DNA of 64,000 nt from Streptosporangium sp. NBC_01756 (GTDB taxonomy: Bacteria > Actinomycetota > Actinomycetes > Streptosporangiales > Streptosporangiaceae): assembly GCF_035917975.1 (NCBI RefSeq), contig NZ_CP109130.1, positions 1,178,001 to 1,242,000 of the forward strand, given 5' to 3'. Of this stretch, positions 56,846-64,000 are shown piece by piece (the first letter of the stretch is position 1; every line of letters begins with the position of its first letter). The position numbers and the translations under genes were made by a program. Under the pieces are notes generated by a model that had not been told where the DNA came from, ran no database searches, and was given only the letters and a program-made list of their open reading frames with translations.

Positions 56846-57712
56846 ATGACATCGGGGACATGGGGGACATCATGGGCGACCAGATCGGCGGCGGCGTTCA
56901 TGGCCCTGGTCGTGACCACGGGCTGCGCCGCCGACACCACCGGCGCCCCTCGGGCGGGCGGCGGCCGTACCTCCTCCCCGTCCGCCAGCGCCTCCCCCAC
57001 CCCGCCTCCGGGGCCCCCGGGGGCGCTGCCCAGGCCGGGTGAGGTGGGCCGGCTCCCCCGGTCCGCCGACGGACTGCCGCCGGTGATCAGCTCCGTCCCC
57101 ACCAGGAGGAAGGTGGTCTTCCTCACCATCGACGACGGCTGGGAGCAGGACCCGGGTTTCCTCGCCCAGGTCAGGGACCGGCGGATCCCCATCGCGGCCT
57201 TCCTCACCCGTGACGCCGTGGAGGCCAGGGGCACCACCGACCCGACCGCCCAGGGTGGCAGATTCATCGGCGCCGGCAAATGGGACTACATGCGCGACCT
57301 GCGCGACGCGGGGGCGACGATCGAAAACCACACGCTGACCCATCCGAATCTCGTGACACTCGGCTACGACGGGCAGAAGGCCGAGATCTGCGGCACCTCC
57401 ACGCTGATCCGCAGACACCTCGGCGAGCGGCCGGCGCTGTTCCGGCCGCCGTTCGGCAACCACAACACCCTGACCCGCAGGGCCGCCAAGTCCTGTGGCA
57501 TCGACGCGCTCCTGCTCTGGACCGCGACCGTGCAGCCCGGCGGGAAGATCGCCTACCAGGTGCCCGACAAGAAGCTCCGCCCCGGCGACGTACTGCTGCT
57601 GCACTTCCGGCCGAACCTGTCGCGGGACTTCCGCATCCTGGTCAACAAGATCAAGCGCCGGGGGTTCGAGCTCGGCAACCTGGACGCCTACCTGAAGGCG
57701 GCCCTGCGGTGA
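56846..57712 (+). CDS. Polysaccharide deacetylase-like lipoprotein
   Basis: The 288-residue protein has a hydrophobic N-terminus ending in a lipobox (VVTTGCAAD) and a Ser/Pro linker. A NodB-type domain follows: TIDDGWEQDPG (motif 1 Asp pair), HTLTHPN (motif 2) and FRPPFGNHN (motif 3). It would deacetylate cell-wall or secreted glycans outside the membrane. ATG at 56846 is the likely start. Confidence 0.87.
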   Translation: MTSGTWGTSWATRSAAAFMALVVTTGCAADTTGAPRAGGGRTSSPSASASPTPPPGPPGALPRPGEVGRLPRSADGLPPVISSVPTRRKVVFLTIDDGWEQDPGFLAQVRDRRIPIAAFLTRDAVEARGTTDPTAQGGRFIGAGKWDYMRDLRDAGATIENHTLTHPNLVTLGYDGQKAEICGTSTLIRRHLGERPALFRPPFGNHNTLTRRAAKSCGIDALLLWTATVQPGGKIAYQVPDKKLRPGDVLLLHFRPNLSRDFRILVNKIKRRGFELGNLDAYLKAALR

Positions 57713-57819
57713 ACGCGGCCCCGGCCGGTACGGCGAGGCGGCGCGTGCCCGGTCCCGCCTCCGTCACCGGGGCCATGTGACGAAGATCGCAGTGGTTCAC
57801 GGCGCCGACCCGCCCCATT

Positions 57820-57868
57820 GCTCTACGGCTTGTAGTACTACTTTTAGTAGAACTACAAGCTGTAGAGC
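57820..57868 (+). promoter_or_regulatory. Large dyad upstream of cydA
   Basis: Two 22-nt arms (57820-57841 and 57847-57868) are complementary at 20 positions around the loop TTTTA. Inside, the palindromes GTAGTACTAC (57832-57841) and GTAGAACTAC (57847-57856) lie 15 bp centre to centre. The region resembles operators of BlaI/MecI/CopY-type repressors (TACNNGTA-like blocks), but could also be a regulatory hairpin in the cydA leader. It ends 18 bp before the ATG. Confidence 0.6.
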
Positions 57869-57886
57869 TTTGACGGCGAGGGGAAG

Positions 57887-59320
57887 ATGGACGCACTGGA
57901 CCTGGCGCGGTGGCAGTTCGGGGTCACCACCGTTTACCACTTTCTGTTCGTGCCCCTGACGATCGGCCTCGGCGTCTTCGTGGCCGGCCTGCAGACCGCC
58001 TGGCACCGCACGGGCAAGGAGCACTACCTCAGGCTCACCAGGTTCTTCGGGAAGATCTTTCTGATCAACTTCGCGATGGGCGTGGTGACCGGCATCGTGC
58101 AGGAGTTCCAGTTCGGCATGAACTGGAGCGACTACTCGGTCTTCGTCGGTGACGTCTTCGGCGCCCCGCTGGCCCTGGAGGCGCTGCTCGCCTTCTTCCT
58201 GGAGTCGACGTTCCTGGGGCTGTGGATCTTCGGCTGGGACAAGCTACCCAAGCGTGTCCACCTAGCCACGATCTGGGCGGCGGTCATCGGCTCCAACCTG
58301 TCGGCGTACTTCATCCTCGCCGCCAACGCCTGGATGAAGCACCCGGTCGGCTACGAGGTGGTCGACGGCAAGGCGCGGATGACCGACCTGTGGGCGGTGC
58401 TCACCAACTCCAGCGCGCTCGCGCAGGTGCCCCACGTGGTGGGCGCGGCCTTCGTCGTCGCGGGCGGATTCGTGCTGGCGGTCTGCGGCTACCAGGTCCT
58501 GCGGGAGCGGCGCGCCGACCCCGCCCCGGCCACGCCGGCCCGGCGGGGCGCGGGCGTCTGGCGGACGCCGATGCGGGCCGCGCTGGTCATGACGGCGATC
58601 GCCGGGGTCGTGGTCGCGGGCAGCGGGGACACCTCCGCCAGGCTGCTGTACGAGCAGCAGCCGATGAAGCTGGCCGCCGCCGAAGGCCTGCGGCACGACA
58701 CGGCGGGCGCGCCGTTCTCCCTGGCGCCGGGGGTGGAGGTGCCCCGGTTGCTCAGCCTCCTGGCCGCCCACGACCCGGACGCGGTCGTCCAGGGCACCGA
58801 GGACCTGCAGGCCCGGTACACCGAGGAGTTCGGCCCGGCCGACTACCGCCCCAACCTGACCGTGATCTTCTGGTCCTTCCGGGTGATGATCGTCTTCGGG
58901 ATGGCCACCGTGGCCCTGTCGGTCCTCGGCCTCTGGCTGACCCGCCGGCGCCGCCGCGTCCCCGGCCCGCCGCGCGCGGTCCCCGCGTGGTTCGCCCGCG
59001 CCTGCCTGCTGGCGCTGCCGCTGCCGACCGTCGCGATGGTCTCGGGCTGGCTGCTCAGCGAGATCGGCCGCCAACCCTGGACCGTCCAGGGCGAACTCCT
59101 CACGGCGGCGAGCGTGTCGCCCGGCGTCAGCCTCACCGAGGTGGCCGTCTCACTGGCGGTCTTCACCGCCCTGTACGGCGTGCTCGCGGTGGCGGAGGCC
59201 GTACTGATCGTCCGCCACGTCAAGGCGGGTCCCGAGCCCGTCTCCCCCGCTCCCCTGGCGCCACCCTCACCCGACGACGAGGACGCGGCCGCCAGGCTCC
59301 AGCCGTCCCTGATGTACTGA
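57887..59320 (+). CDS. cydA: Cytochrome bd oxidase subunit I
   Basis: The 477-residue quinol oxidase subunit binds haems b558, b595 and d. FQFGMNWSDYSVFVGDVFGAPLALEALLAFFLEST and the N-terminal WQFGVTTVYHFLFVPLTIG are typical. The Q-loop is of the short type. Ribosome site GAGGGGA. It forms a high-affinity terminal oxidase with cydB for low-oxygen growth. The cydDC genes are not adjacent. Confidence 0.96.
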   Translation: MDALDLARWQFGVTTVYHFLFVPLTIGLGVFVAGLQTAWHRTGKEHYLRLTRFFGKIFLINFAMGVVTGIVQEFQFGMNWSDYSVFVGDVFGAPLALEALLAFFLESTFLGLWIFGWDKLPKRVHLATIWAAVIGSNLSAYFILAANAWMKHPVGYEVVDGKARMTDLWAVLTNSSALAQVPHVVGAAFVVAGGFVLAVCGYQVLRERRADPAPATPARRGAGVWRTPMRAALVMTAIAGVVVAGSGDTSARLLYEQQPMKLAAAEGLRHDTAGAPFSLAPGVEVPRLLSLLAAHDPDAVVQGTEDLQARYTEEFGPADYRPNLTVIFWSFRVMIVFGMATVALSVLGLWLTRRRRRVPGPPRAVPAWFARACLLALPLPTVAMVSGWLLSEIGRQPWTVQGELLTAASVSPGVSLTEVAVSLAVFTALYGVLAVAEAVLIVRHVKAGPEPVSPAPLAPPSPDDEDAAARLQPSLMY

Positions 59321-59330
59321 AGGCGGAAAA

Positions 59331-60257
59331 ATGGAACTCACCACCTTCTGGTTCGTGGTCATCGCGTTCCTGTGGACCGGATACTTCGTCCTGGAGGGCT
59401 TCGACTTCGGTGTGGGCCTGCTGGCCCCGGCGCTGTCGCGGAACGAGGCCGAACGCAAGCAGGTCCTCGGCACGATCGGCCCGGTCTGGGACGGCAACGA
59501 GGTCTGGCTGATCACCGCGGTCGGCGCGATGTTCGCCGCGTTCCCGGCCTGGTACGCCGGCCTGCTCAGCGGGTTCTACCTGCCGATCGCGCTGGTCCTC
59601 GTCGGGCTGATCGTGCGCGGGATCGGCCTGGAGTGGCGGGGCAAAGTCCACCGCCCGTCCGACCTCGCCCGGTGCGATCTGGGCATCTTGGTCGGCAGCG
59701 CGCTCCCGGCCTTCCTATGGGGTGCGATCTTCGCCCATCTGCTGCGGGGAAGCATGACGGCCGCACTGGTCGGCGGGGTGTTCTCCCTCTCGCTGTGTGT
59801 GCTGCACGGTGCCGTCTTCGTCGCTCTCAAGACGTCCGGACCGGTGCGCGTCCGGGCCCGCCGGGTCGCGATGGCCGCTTCCGCGGTGGCGCTGCCCGCC
59901 GCGGTGGTGGCGCTGCCCGCCATCCCCGCCGCCGGCTGGGCCGCGGACCCCTGGCTGTGGGCGGCCGCGCTGGCCTCGGTGGCGGCGCTGTCCGCCGGGG
60001 CCGCACTGACCTGGCGCGGCCGGGACGGCTGGGCGTTCACCGCCACCGCCTCGTCCATCGCACTGGGCTCCGCCGCCCTGTTCGGCGCCCTCCGGCCTGC
60101 CCCGCTGCCCGGCCTCACCATCGCCGAGGCCGCCTCGGGCCCCTACACGCTGGGCATGCTGACCTGGATCGGCCTGGTCGCGCTGCCGTTCGTGCTCGGC
60201 TACCAGATCTGGTCCTACTGGGTGTTCCGCAAGCGCCTGGTCGCCGAGGTGGCCTGA
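59331..60257 (+). CDS. cydB: Cytochrome bd oxidase subunit II
   Basis: The 308-residue subunit has FWFVVIAFLWTGYFVLEGFDFGVG and GPVWDGNEVWLITAVGAMFAAFP, the signature of CydB. It is 10 bp behind cydA and translated with it. It ends near a short AT-rich spacer before an unrelated MFS gene. Confidence 0.95.
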   Translation: MELTTFWFVVIAFLWTGYFVLEGFDFGVGLLAPALSRNEAERKQVLGTIGPVWDGNEVWLITAVGAMFAAFPAWYAGLLSGFYLPIALVLVGLIVRGIGLEWRGKVHRPSDLARCDLGILVGSALPAFLWGAIFAHLLRGSMTAALVGGVFSLSLCVLHGAVFVALKTSGPVRVRARRVAMAASAVALPAAVVALPAIPAAGWAADPWLWAAALASVAALSAGAALTWRGRDGWAFTATASSIALGSAALFGALRPAPLPGLTIAEAASGPYTLGMLTWIGLVALPFVLGYQIWSYWVFRKRLVAEVA

Positions 60258-60356
60258 CCCCCGCCACCATAACGATCTCGCCTTCCGACTCCCGATGTCC
60301 CATTTTGTAAAGGGAATGGGTTGATTTTTCAGGAAAGCTTCTAAAACAATCCTCCC

Positions 60357-61601
60357 ATGACATCCCCCAGCCTATTCCGACAACGGAACTTCGCGCTCCT
60401 GTTCGGTGCAGATGCGATCAGCCAGGCGGGCACGCAGATCAGCGTGCTCGCCCTTCCGCTGGTCGCGGTAATCACGCTGAAGGCGAGCGAGCTGGACACC
60501 GGCCTGTTGTTCGCCGCGCAGACCGCGGCGTTCCTTCTGGTGGGCCTGCCCGCCGGGGTGTGGGTCGACCGGATGCGCAGGCGGCGGATCCTGGTGAGCG
60601 CGGACCTGGTGCGGGGCGCGCTGCTGGCCTCGGTGCCGATCGCCTGGTGGCTCGGCGTGCTGACCCTCCCCCAGCTGTACGTCGTGGCACTCGGCATGGG
60701 CCTGGCCACGGTCTTCTTCGACATCGCCTACCAGAGCTACCTGCCGAGCCTGATCGACAAGGACCGGCTGATGGACGGCAACGCCAAACTGGAGATCGTC
60801 CGCTCGACGGCGGGCGTGGCCGGGCCGGGCCTGGGCGGCGGCCTGGTCCAGCTGATCAGCGCACCGATCGCGGTCCTCGTGGACGCCGTCAGCTTCATCG
60901 GCTCCGCCCTGTTCCTGTGGCGGATCGACACCACCGAGAACGTGCCGGACCGCGCGGCGCGGCAGGGACTGCTCAAGGAGATCGGCGAGGGACTGCGCTA
61001 CGTGGCCGGTCACCGCATCCTGCGGATGATCGCCGCCTCCACCGCCATCGCCAACCTCACGAACGGCATGCTCGCCGCCGTTGAGATGATCTTCCTGACC
61101 CGGGTGGTGGGCCTCTCCCCCGGTGTGATCGGTCTGCTGTTCACCGTGGGGTCCCTCGGCGCGCTCCTCGGCGCGATCCTGGTGGGCAGGGTGAGCCGCC
61201 TGATCGGCTCGGCTCGGATCATCTGGCTGTCCCCCCTGCTGACCGCCCCGTTCATGTTCCTGGTGCCGCTCACCGCGGCCGGCTGGCGAACGGGGCTGTA
61301 CCCGGTGGCCATGTTCGTGCAGACCATCGGTGTGGTGCTCTACAACGTCGGGCAGGTCAGTTTCCGGCAGAGCGTGACCCCCGAGAACATGCTGGGCCGG
61401 ATGAACGCCACCATGCGTTTCGTGGTCTGGGGCGTCCTTCCCCTCGGCGGCCTGATCGGAGGAGTGCTGGGCGAGGTCCTCGGAGCCCGCACCACGCTGT
61501 GGATCAGCGCCGCACTGGCCCTGCTGGCCGTGGTCCCGCTCCTGCTCTCCCCGCTGCGCACGATGCGCGACCTGCCCGCCCCGGACGAGGTCCGCGCCTG
61601 A
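60357..61601 (+). CDS. MFS exporter (DHA3/enterobactin-exporter type)
   Basis: The 414-residue 12-helix protein has RNFALLFGADAISQAGTQIS at the N-terminus, GLPAGVWVDRMRRRRIL (motif A) and VTPENMLGRMNATMRF, features of the MFS_3 drug/siderophore exporter group. Substrate unknown. The ribosome site is weak. Confidence 0.88.
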   Translation: MTSPSLFRQRNFALLFGADAISQAGTQISVLALPLVAVITLKASELDTGLLFAAQTAAFLLVGLPAGVWVDRMRRRRILVSADLVRGALLASVPIAWWLGVLTLPQLYVVALGMGLATVFFDIAYQSYLPSLIDKDRLMDGNAKLEIVRSTAGVAGPGLGGGLVQLISAPIAVLVDAVSFIGSALFLWRIDTTENVPDRAARQGLLKEIGEGLRYVAGHRILRMIAASTAIANLTNGMLAAVEMIFLTRVVGLSPGVIGLLFTVGSLGALLGAILVGRVSRLIGSARIIWLSPLLTAPFMFLVPLTAAGWRTGLYPVAMFVQTIGVVLYNVGQVSFRQSVTPENMLGRMNATMRFVVWGVLPLGGLIGGVLGEVLGARTTLWISAALALLAVVPLLLSPLRTMRDLPAPDEVRA

Positions 61602-61658
61602 CGGACGGCAGCCGCAGCCGCGGAGCCGGCGCCTGAGCGCCCGCGAAGGGGTGCGGAG

Positions 61659-62828
61659 TCAGCGCCTGACCGCCCGGAAGACGGTGACGAGCACCGCGGC
61701 GGTCAGGCCGATCACCGGCGCGGCCGGCACCCCGGCCAGGGCGAGCGCGGTGGCCAGGACGGCGGCCGGGACCCAGGACCAGACGGAGATCAGGCGAGGC
61801 GTGCCGCCACGACGGCGACGCCACGCCTCGGCCACCATCGGCACCACGAGCGGCGGCAGGGCCGCGGCGAGCACCGACAGCCAGGGCAGGAGGTAGAGGT
61901 CGAAGCGGAGGACGGCGAGCAGCGTGCCGGGAACCGCGACGGCGAGCAGGGCCGCCGCCCTGGACAGGCCCGGCCAGACCGACTGGAGCGCCAGAGCGCC
62001 GGAGTAGGTGGTGGTCAGACTCGGGGCGAAGACCGCCGCGGTGACGAAGAGATTGCCGAACGCGGCCACGCCGCCGGCACCCGCCAGCGTCGCGACCACG
62101 TCGGGTGACCCGGTGCGCAGCCACATGCCGGCTCCGGCCACGGCCGCCAGCGACGCCGGCACCACCAACAGGGCCACGCACACCAGCAGATCCCGCCGAC
62201 CGGCGAGGCCGCGGCTGAAGTCCGGGGCCCGCAGCGCGAAGACCGCGACGTATCCGACGAGGACCGCGACGTCGGGCAGGATCCCGTGGACGTCCGCGGT
62301 GACCGGCGGAGCCGGAGGACTCAGCCTGGCCACGCAGAGGGCGACCAGAGCCAGCGCCGCCAGCGTGGTGACGACCGAGATCCGGTTACCCAGCCGGCCC
62401 GACGCGTAGGAGGCGGCCAGCACCCCGGCCGCCAGCAGGACGGCTCCAACCGGTCCCGGCAGGGAGGTCACGGTCCCGAGCGAGGCCCCGCCGAGCCCCA
62501 CGTTGAAGCCGTTCCAGCCGATCATGGCCAGCGCGAGCAGGACGCCGACCACGGTGCGGGCCACCGGGGGAAGGTAACCGGGCGCGACCTCCGCCAGCGT
62601 CCCGCCCTCCCCGTGGGGCGGGCGCAGGCCGAGCAGGCCCTGGCCGTACAGGAGGGCGGCCATGAGCGCGGCGCCGAGCACGATGGCGACCACGGGGACC
62701 GCCCCGCCGTGCCGGTCGGCCATCGCGGCCCCCATGGTGAGCGTCGCGGGGGCGGCGCCCAGCCCGAGCCAGGCTCCGGCCACGCCGGTCCATCGCCGCC
62801 CGTCCCGATCCGCCGCTGTGGCCGTCAT
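61659..62828 (-). CDS. NCS1-like nucleobase permease
   Basis: The 389-residue protein has 11-12 helices and resembles cytosine/hydroxymethylpyrimidine permeases (WTGVAGAWLGLGAAPATLTMG, MIGWNGFNVGLGGASLG). It would import a pyrimidine or related base with H+ or Na+. It is the only nucleobase transporter in the window and might serve the pyrimidine-type enzymes elsewhere in it. Confidence 0.75.
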   Translation of the reverse strand: MTATAADRDGRRWTGVAGAWLGLGAAPATLTMGAAMADRHGGAVPVVAIVLGAALMAALLYGQGLLGLRPPHGEGGTLAEVAPGYLPPVARTVVGVLLALAMIGWNGFNVGLGGASLGTVTSLPGPVGAVLLAAGVLAASYASGRLGNRISVVTTLAALALVALCVARLSPPAPPVTADVHGILPDVAVLVGYVAVFALRAPDFSRGLAGRRDLLVCVALLVVPASLAAVAGAGMWLRTGSPDVVATLAGAGGVAAFGNLFVTAAVFAPSLTTTYSGALALQSVWPGLSRAAALLAVAVPGTLLAVLRFDLYLLPWLSVLAAALPPLVVPMVAEAWRRRRGGTPRLISVWSWVPAAVLATALALAGVPAAPVIGLTAAVLVTVFRAVRR

Positions 62829-62874
62829 GCCGGACCGGTCCCCGCGCGCCCGATCGGGGCCGGATCACCAGGGG

Positions 62875-62922
62875 CGTACCGACCAGGATCGGCAGGACCG
62901 TACCGGCCGGGATCGGCAGGGC
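62875..62922. repeat. 24-bp tandem repeat, two copies
   Basis: CGTACCGACCAGGATCGGCA (first copy from 62875) and CGTACCGGCCGGGATCGGCA (second from 62899) are successive 24-bp units in the permease-lacI gap. Confidence 0.8.
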
Positions 62923-63055
62923 CGTATGGAAAGATCGACTTGGCGCCGTCGCAGGCCCGAAGGCCTGGACGGCGCCTCGTGACGGAGGCCAGACTTCTCA
63001 GGGCGAGGGGAGCCCTTGCCATGCCGAACCCTTCGGAACACGGGTCGTCGCGGAT

Positions 63056-63090
63056 ATCGAAAGCGCCTACGTAAGCGCTTTCGATTACGA
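63056..63090 (+). promoter_or_regulatory. LacI-type operator upstream of the lacI-family gene
   Basis: ATCGAAAGCGC (63056-63066) and GCGCTTTCGAT (63075-63085) are an 11-bp perfect inverted repeat with an 8-bp spacer. The core AAGCGCTT (63073-63080) is a perfect palindrome with the central CG typical of LacI/GalR operators. A second dyad CGTAA/TTACG overlaps it. The site is about 45 bp before the start codon, so autoregulation is likely. Confidence 0.75.
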
Positions 63091-63129
63091 TGGCACGTAT
63101 CGCGGGGATGTGACAAGGGGGCCCTTGCG

Positions 63130-64000
63130 GTGGAAACGCGCTCATCCCTCCCACGACTGGTGGACGTCGCCCAGGCCGCGGGAGTCTCCCTGGCGACCGC
63201 CTCCCGCGCGATGACGGGGAGCAGCGGGGTCAGTCCCGCCCTCGCCGCGCACGTCCAGGCCGTCGCCGCCCAGGTGGGCTACGTGCCCAACAGCCACGCC
63301 CGCGCCCTGGCCGGCGGCCAGGCGTCCATGATCGGTCTGATCGTTCACGACGTCGGGGATCCCTACTTCGCCGAGATCGCCCGGAGCGTGCTGCGCGAGA
63401 CCGAGAGCCGCGGCTACATGGCGATGATCAGCCAGACCGAACGCGATCCGCGTGCGGAGCTGTCCCGGATCCGGACGCTGCGGGCCCACCGGGTGAACTC
63501 GATCGTGCTGGCCGGCTCCGGCTACGTCACGGCGAGCGCGGAGGCCGACACCGCCGCCGAAGTGCGCTCCTTCACCGCCGCCGGAGGCCGCGTCGCGGTG
63601 ATCGGCCGCCACCACCTGCCGGCCGACGCGGTACTGCCGGACAACCGCAGAGGCGCGGAGAGCGTCATGCGCCACCTGCTGGATCTCGGGCACCGCCGCA
63701 TCGGCGTGGTCGGCGGCCCGGCGAACATCACCTCGGCAGAGGACCGGCTGGCCGGACTGCGCGACGTGGCCCGAGCCCGGGGGCTGGACTGGGAGTCGGT
63801 CCCGGTGGTCCACGGCGATTTCACCCGGGAGGGCGGGGCCGCCTCGACCTCGCGGCTGATGAGGGAGCACCCCTCTCTGACGGCCGTCGTGGCGCTCAAC
63901 GACCAGATGGCCGTCGGTGCCCTCTTCTGGCTGCTGCGGCAGGGCCGCCTGGTGCCCGGGGAGGTCTCGGTCGCGGGCTTCGACGACATCCCGGTCGCGG
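63130..64000 (+). CDS. LacI-family transcriptional regulator (3' truncated)
   Basis: GTG at 63130 begins METRSSLPRLVDVAQAAGVS, and the HTH DVAQAAGVSLATASRAMTG is the LacI signature. It is followed by LALAGGQASMIGLIVHDVGDPYFAEI-type periplasmic-binding-like domain sequence, with RRIGVVGGPANITSAEDRL and VSVAGFDDIPVA at the edge. The frame runs open to the window end, so the C-terminus is missing. AAGGGGG lies upstream. The effector is unknown. Confidence 0.9.
   Translation, partial: METRSSLPRLVDVAQAAGVSLATASRAMTGSSGVSPALAAHVQAVAAQVGYVPNSHARALAGGQASMIGLIVHDVGDPYFAEIARSVLRETESRGYMAMISQTERDPRAELSRIRTLRAHRVNSIVLAGSGYVTASAEADTAAEVRSFTAAGGRVAVIGRHHLPADAVLPDNRRGAESVMRHLLDLGHRRIGVVGGPANITSAEDRLAGLRDVARARGLDWESVPVVHGDFTREGGAASTSRLMREHPSLTAVVALNDQMAVGALFWLLRQGRLVPGEVSVAGFDDIPVA

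Overview
The window is high-GC DNA of a filamentous-type actinobacterium. GTG and TTG starts are frequent, the third codon position is nearly always G or C, and ATGA/GTGA stop-start overlaps are common. The gene content (sigma-70 with a membrane-bound partner, OxyR-AhpC-AhpD, a MrpA-MrpB fusion, a type II dehydroquinase, tandem DUF202 proteins) would fit the Streptosporangiales. That placement is an inference from content, not a measured phylogeny. I see no rRNA, tRNA, CRISPR array, prophage or insertion sequence.

Layout. 1-5.3 kb: end of a ferritin-like di-iron protein, a DUF202 pair, a lipoprotein, a UBP-type zinc-finger protein, a CPA1 Na+/H+ antiporter and a Pro/Gln-rich protein. 5.6-13.5 kb: a DinG-type helicase, then a minus-strand shikimate operon (aroC-aroK-aroB-aroQ plus an SGNH hydrolase) with a prepilin peptidase and an SseB-like protein upstream. 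13.6-20.8 kb: a cyanuric acid hydrolase/barbiturase-family enzyme, a CDF metal exporter behind an ArsR/SmtB-like operator, a TetR/MFS divergent pair, and ahpC-ahpD opposite oxyR. 20.8-28.7 kb: a Doc-type toxin-antitoxin pair, a class I aminotransferase, an SNF2 helicase with a SWIM partner, a DUF418 membrane protein and a nitrilase. 28.7-34.9 kb: two unknown proteins, an ECF sigma factor and partner, a carboxyltransferase with a CaiB-type CoA-transferase, and a uridine-kinase-like protein. 34.9-45.5 kb: a secreted alpha/beta-hydrolase-like protein, a histidine phosphatase, hyuA-hyuB, thymidine kinase, a FrnE-like DsbA protein and a lower-GC patch with a lipoprotein. 46.5-53.3 kb: a complete Mrp Na+/H+ antiporter operon. 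53.5-64 kb: a CoxG-like protein, a fatty-acid desaturase, a glyoxalase, a deacetylase lipoprotein, cydAB, an MFS exporter, an NCS1-like permease and the start of a LacI regulator.

Functional threads. Ion and pH homeostasis is covered twice (CPA1 and Mrp). Peroxide defence is a compact divergent ahpCD/oxyR unit. Several genes act on amide rings or nucleobases and nucleosides (barbiturase family, hyuAB, NCS1-like permease, thymidine and uridine kinases), although they are scattered.

The most unusual feature is a set of short tandem repeats sitting on gene boundaries. Several duplicate translation signals themselves: a triplicated Shine-Dalgarno/start at mrpF, 18-bp units before mrpG, a repeated stop/SD segment between hyuA and hyuB, and a repeated stop-codon segment after the coxG-like gene. 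Other standouts are a MrpC with a long charged coiled-coil tail, an oxyR whose only well-placed start codon is ATC, and three clear operator palindromes at cdf, the TetR/MFS pair and lacI.
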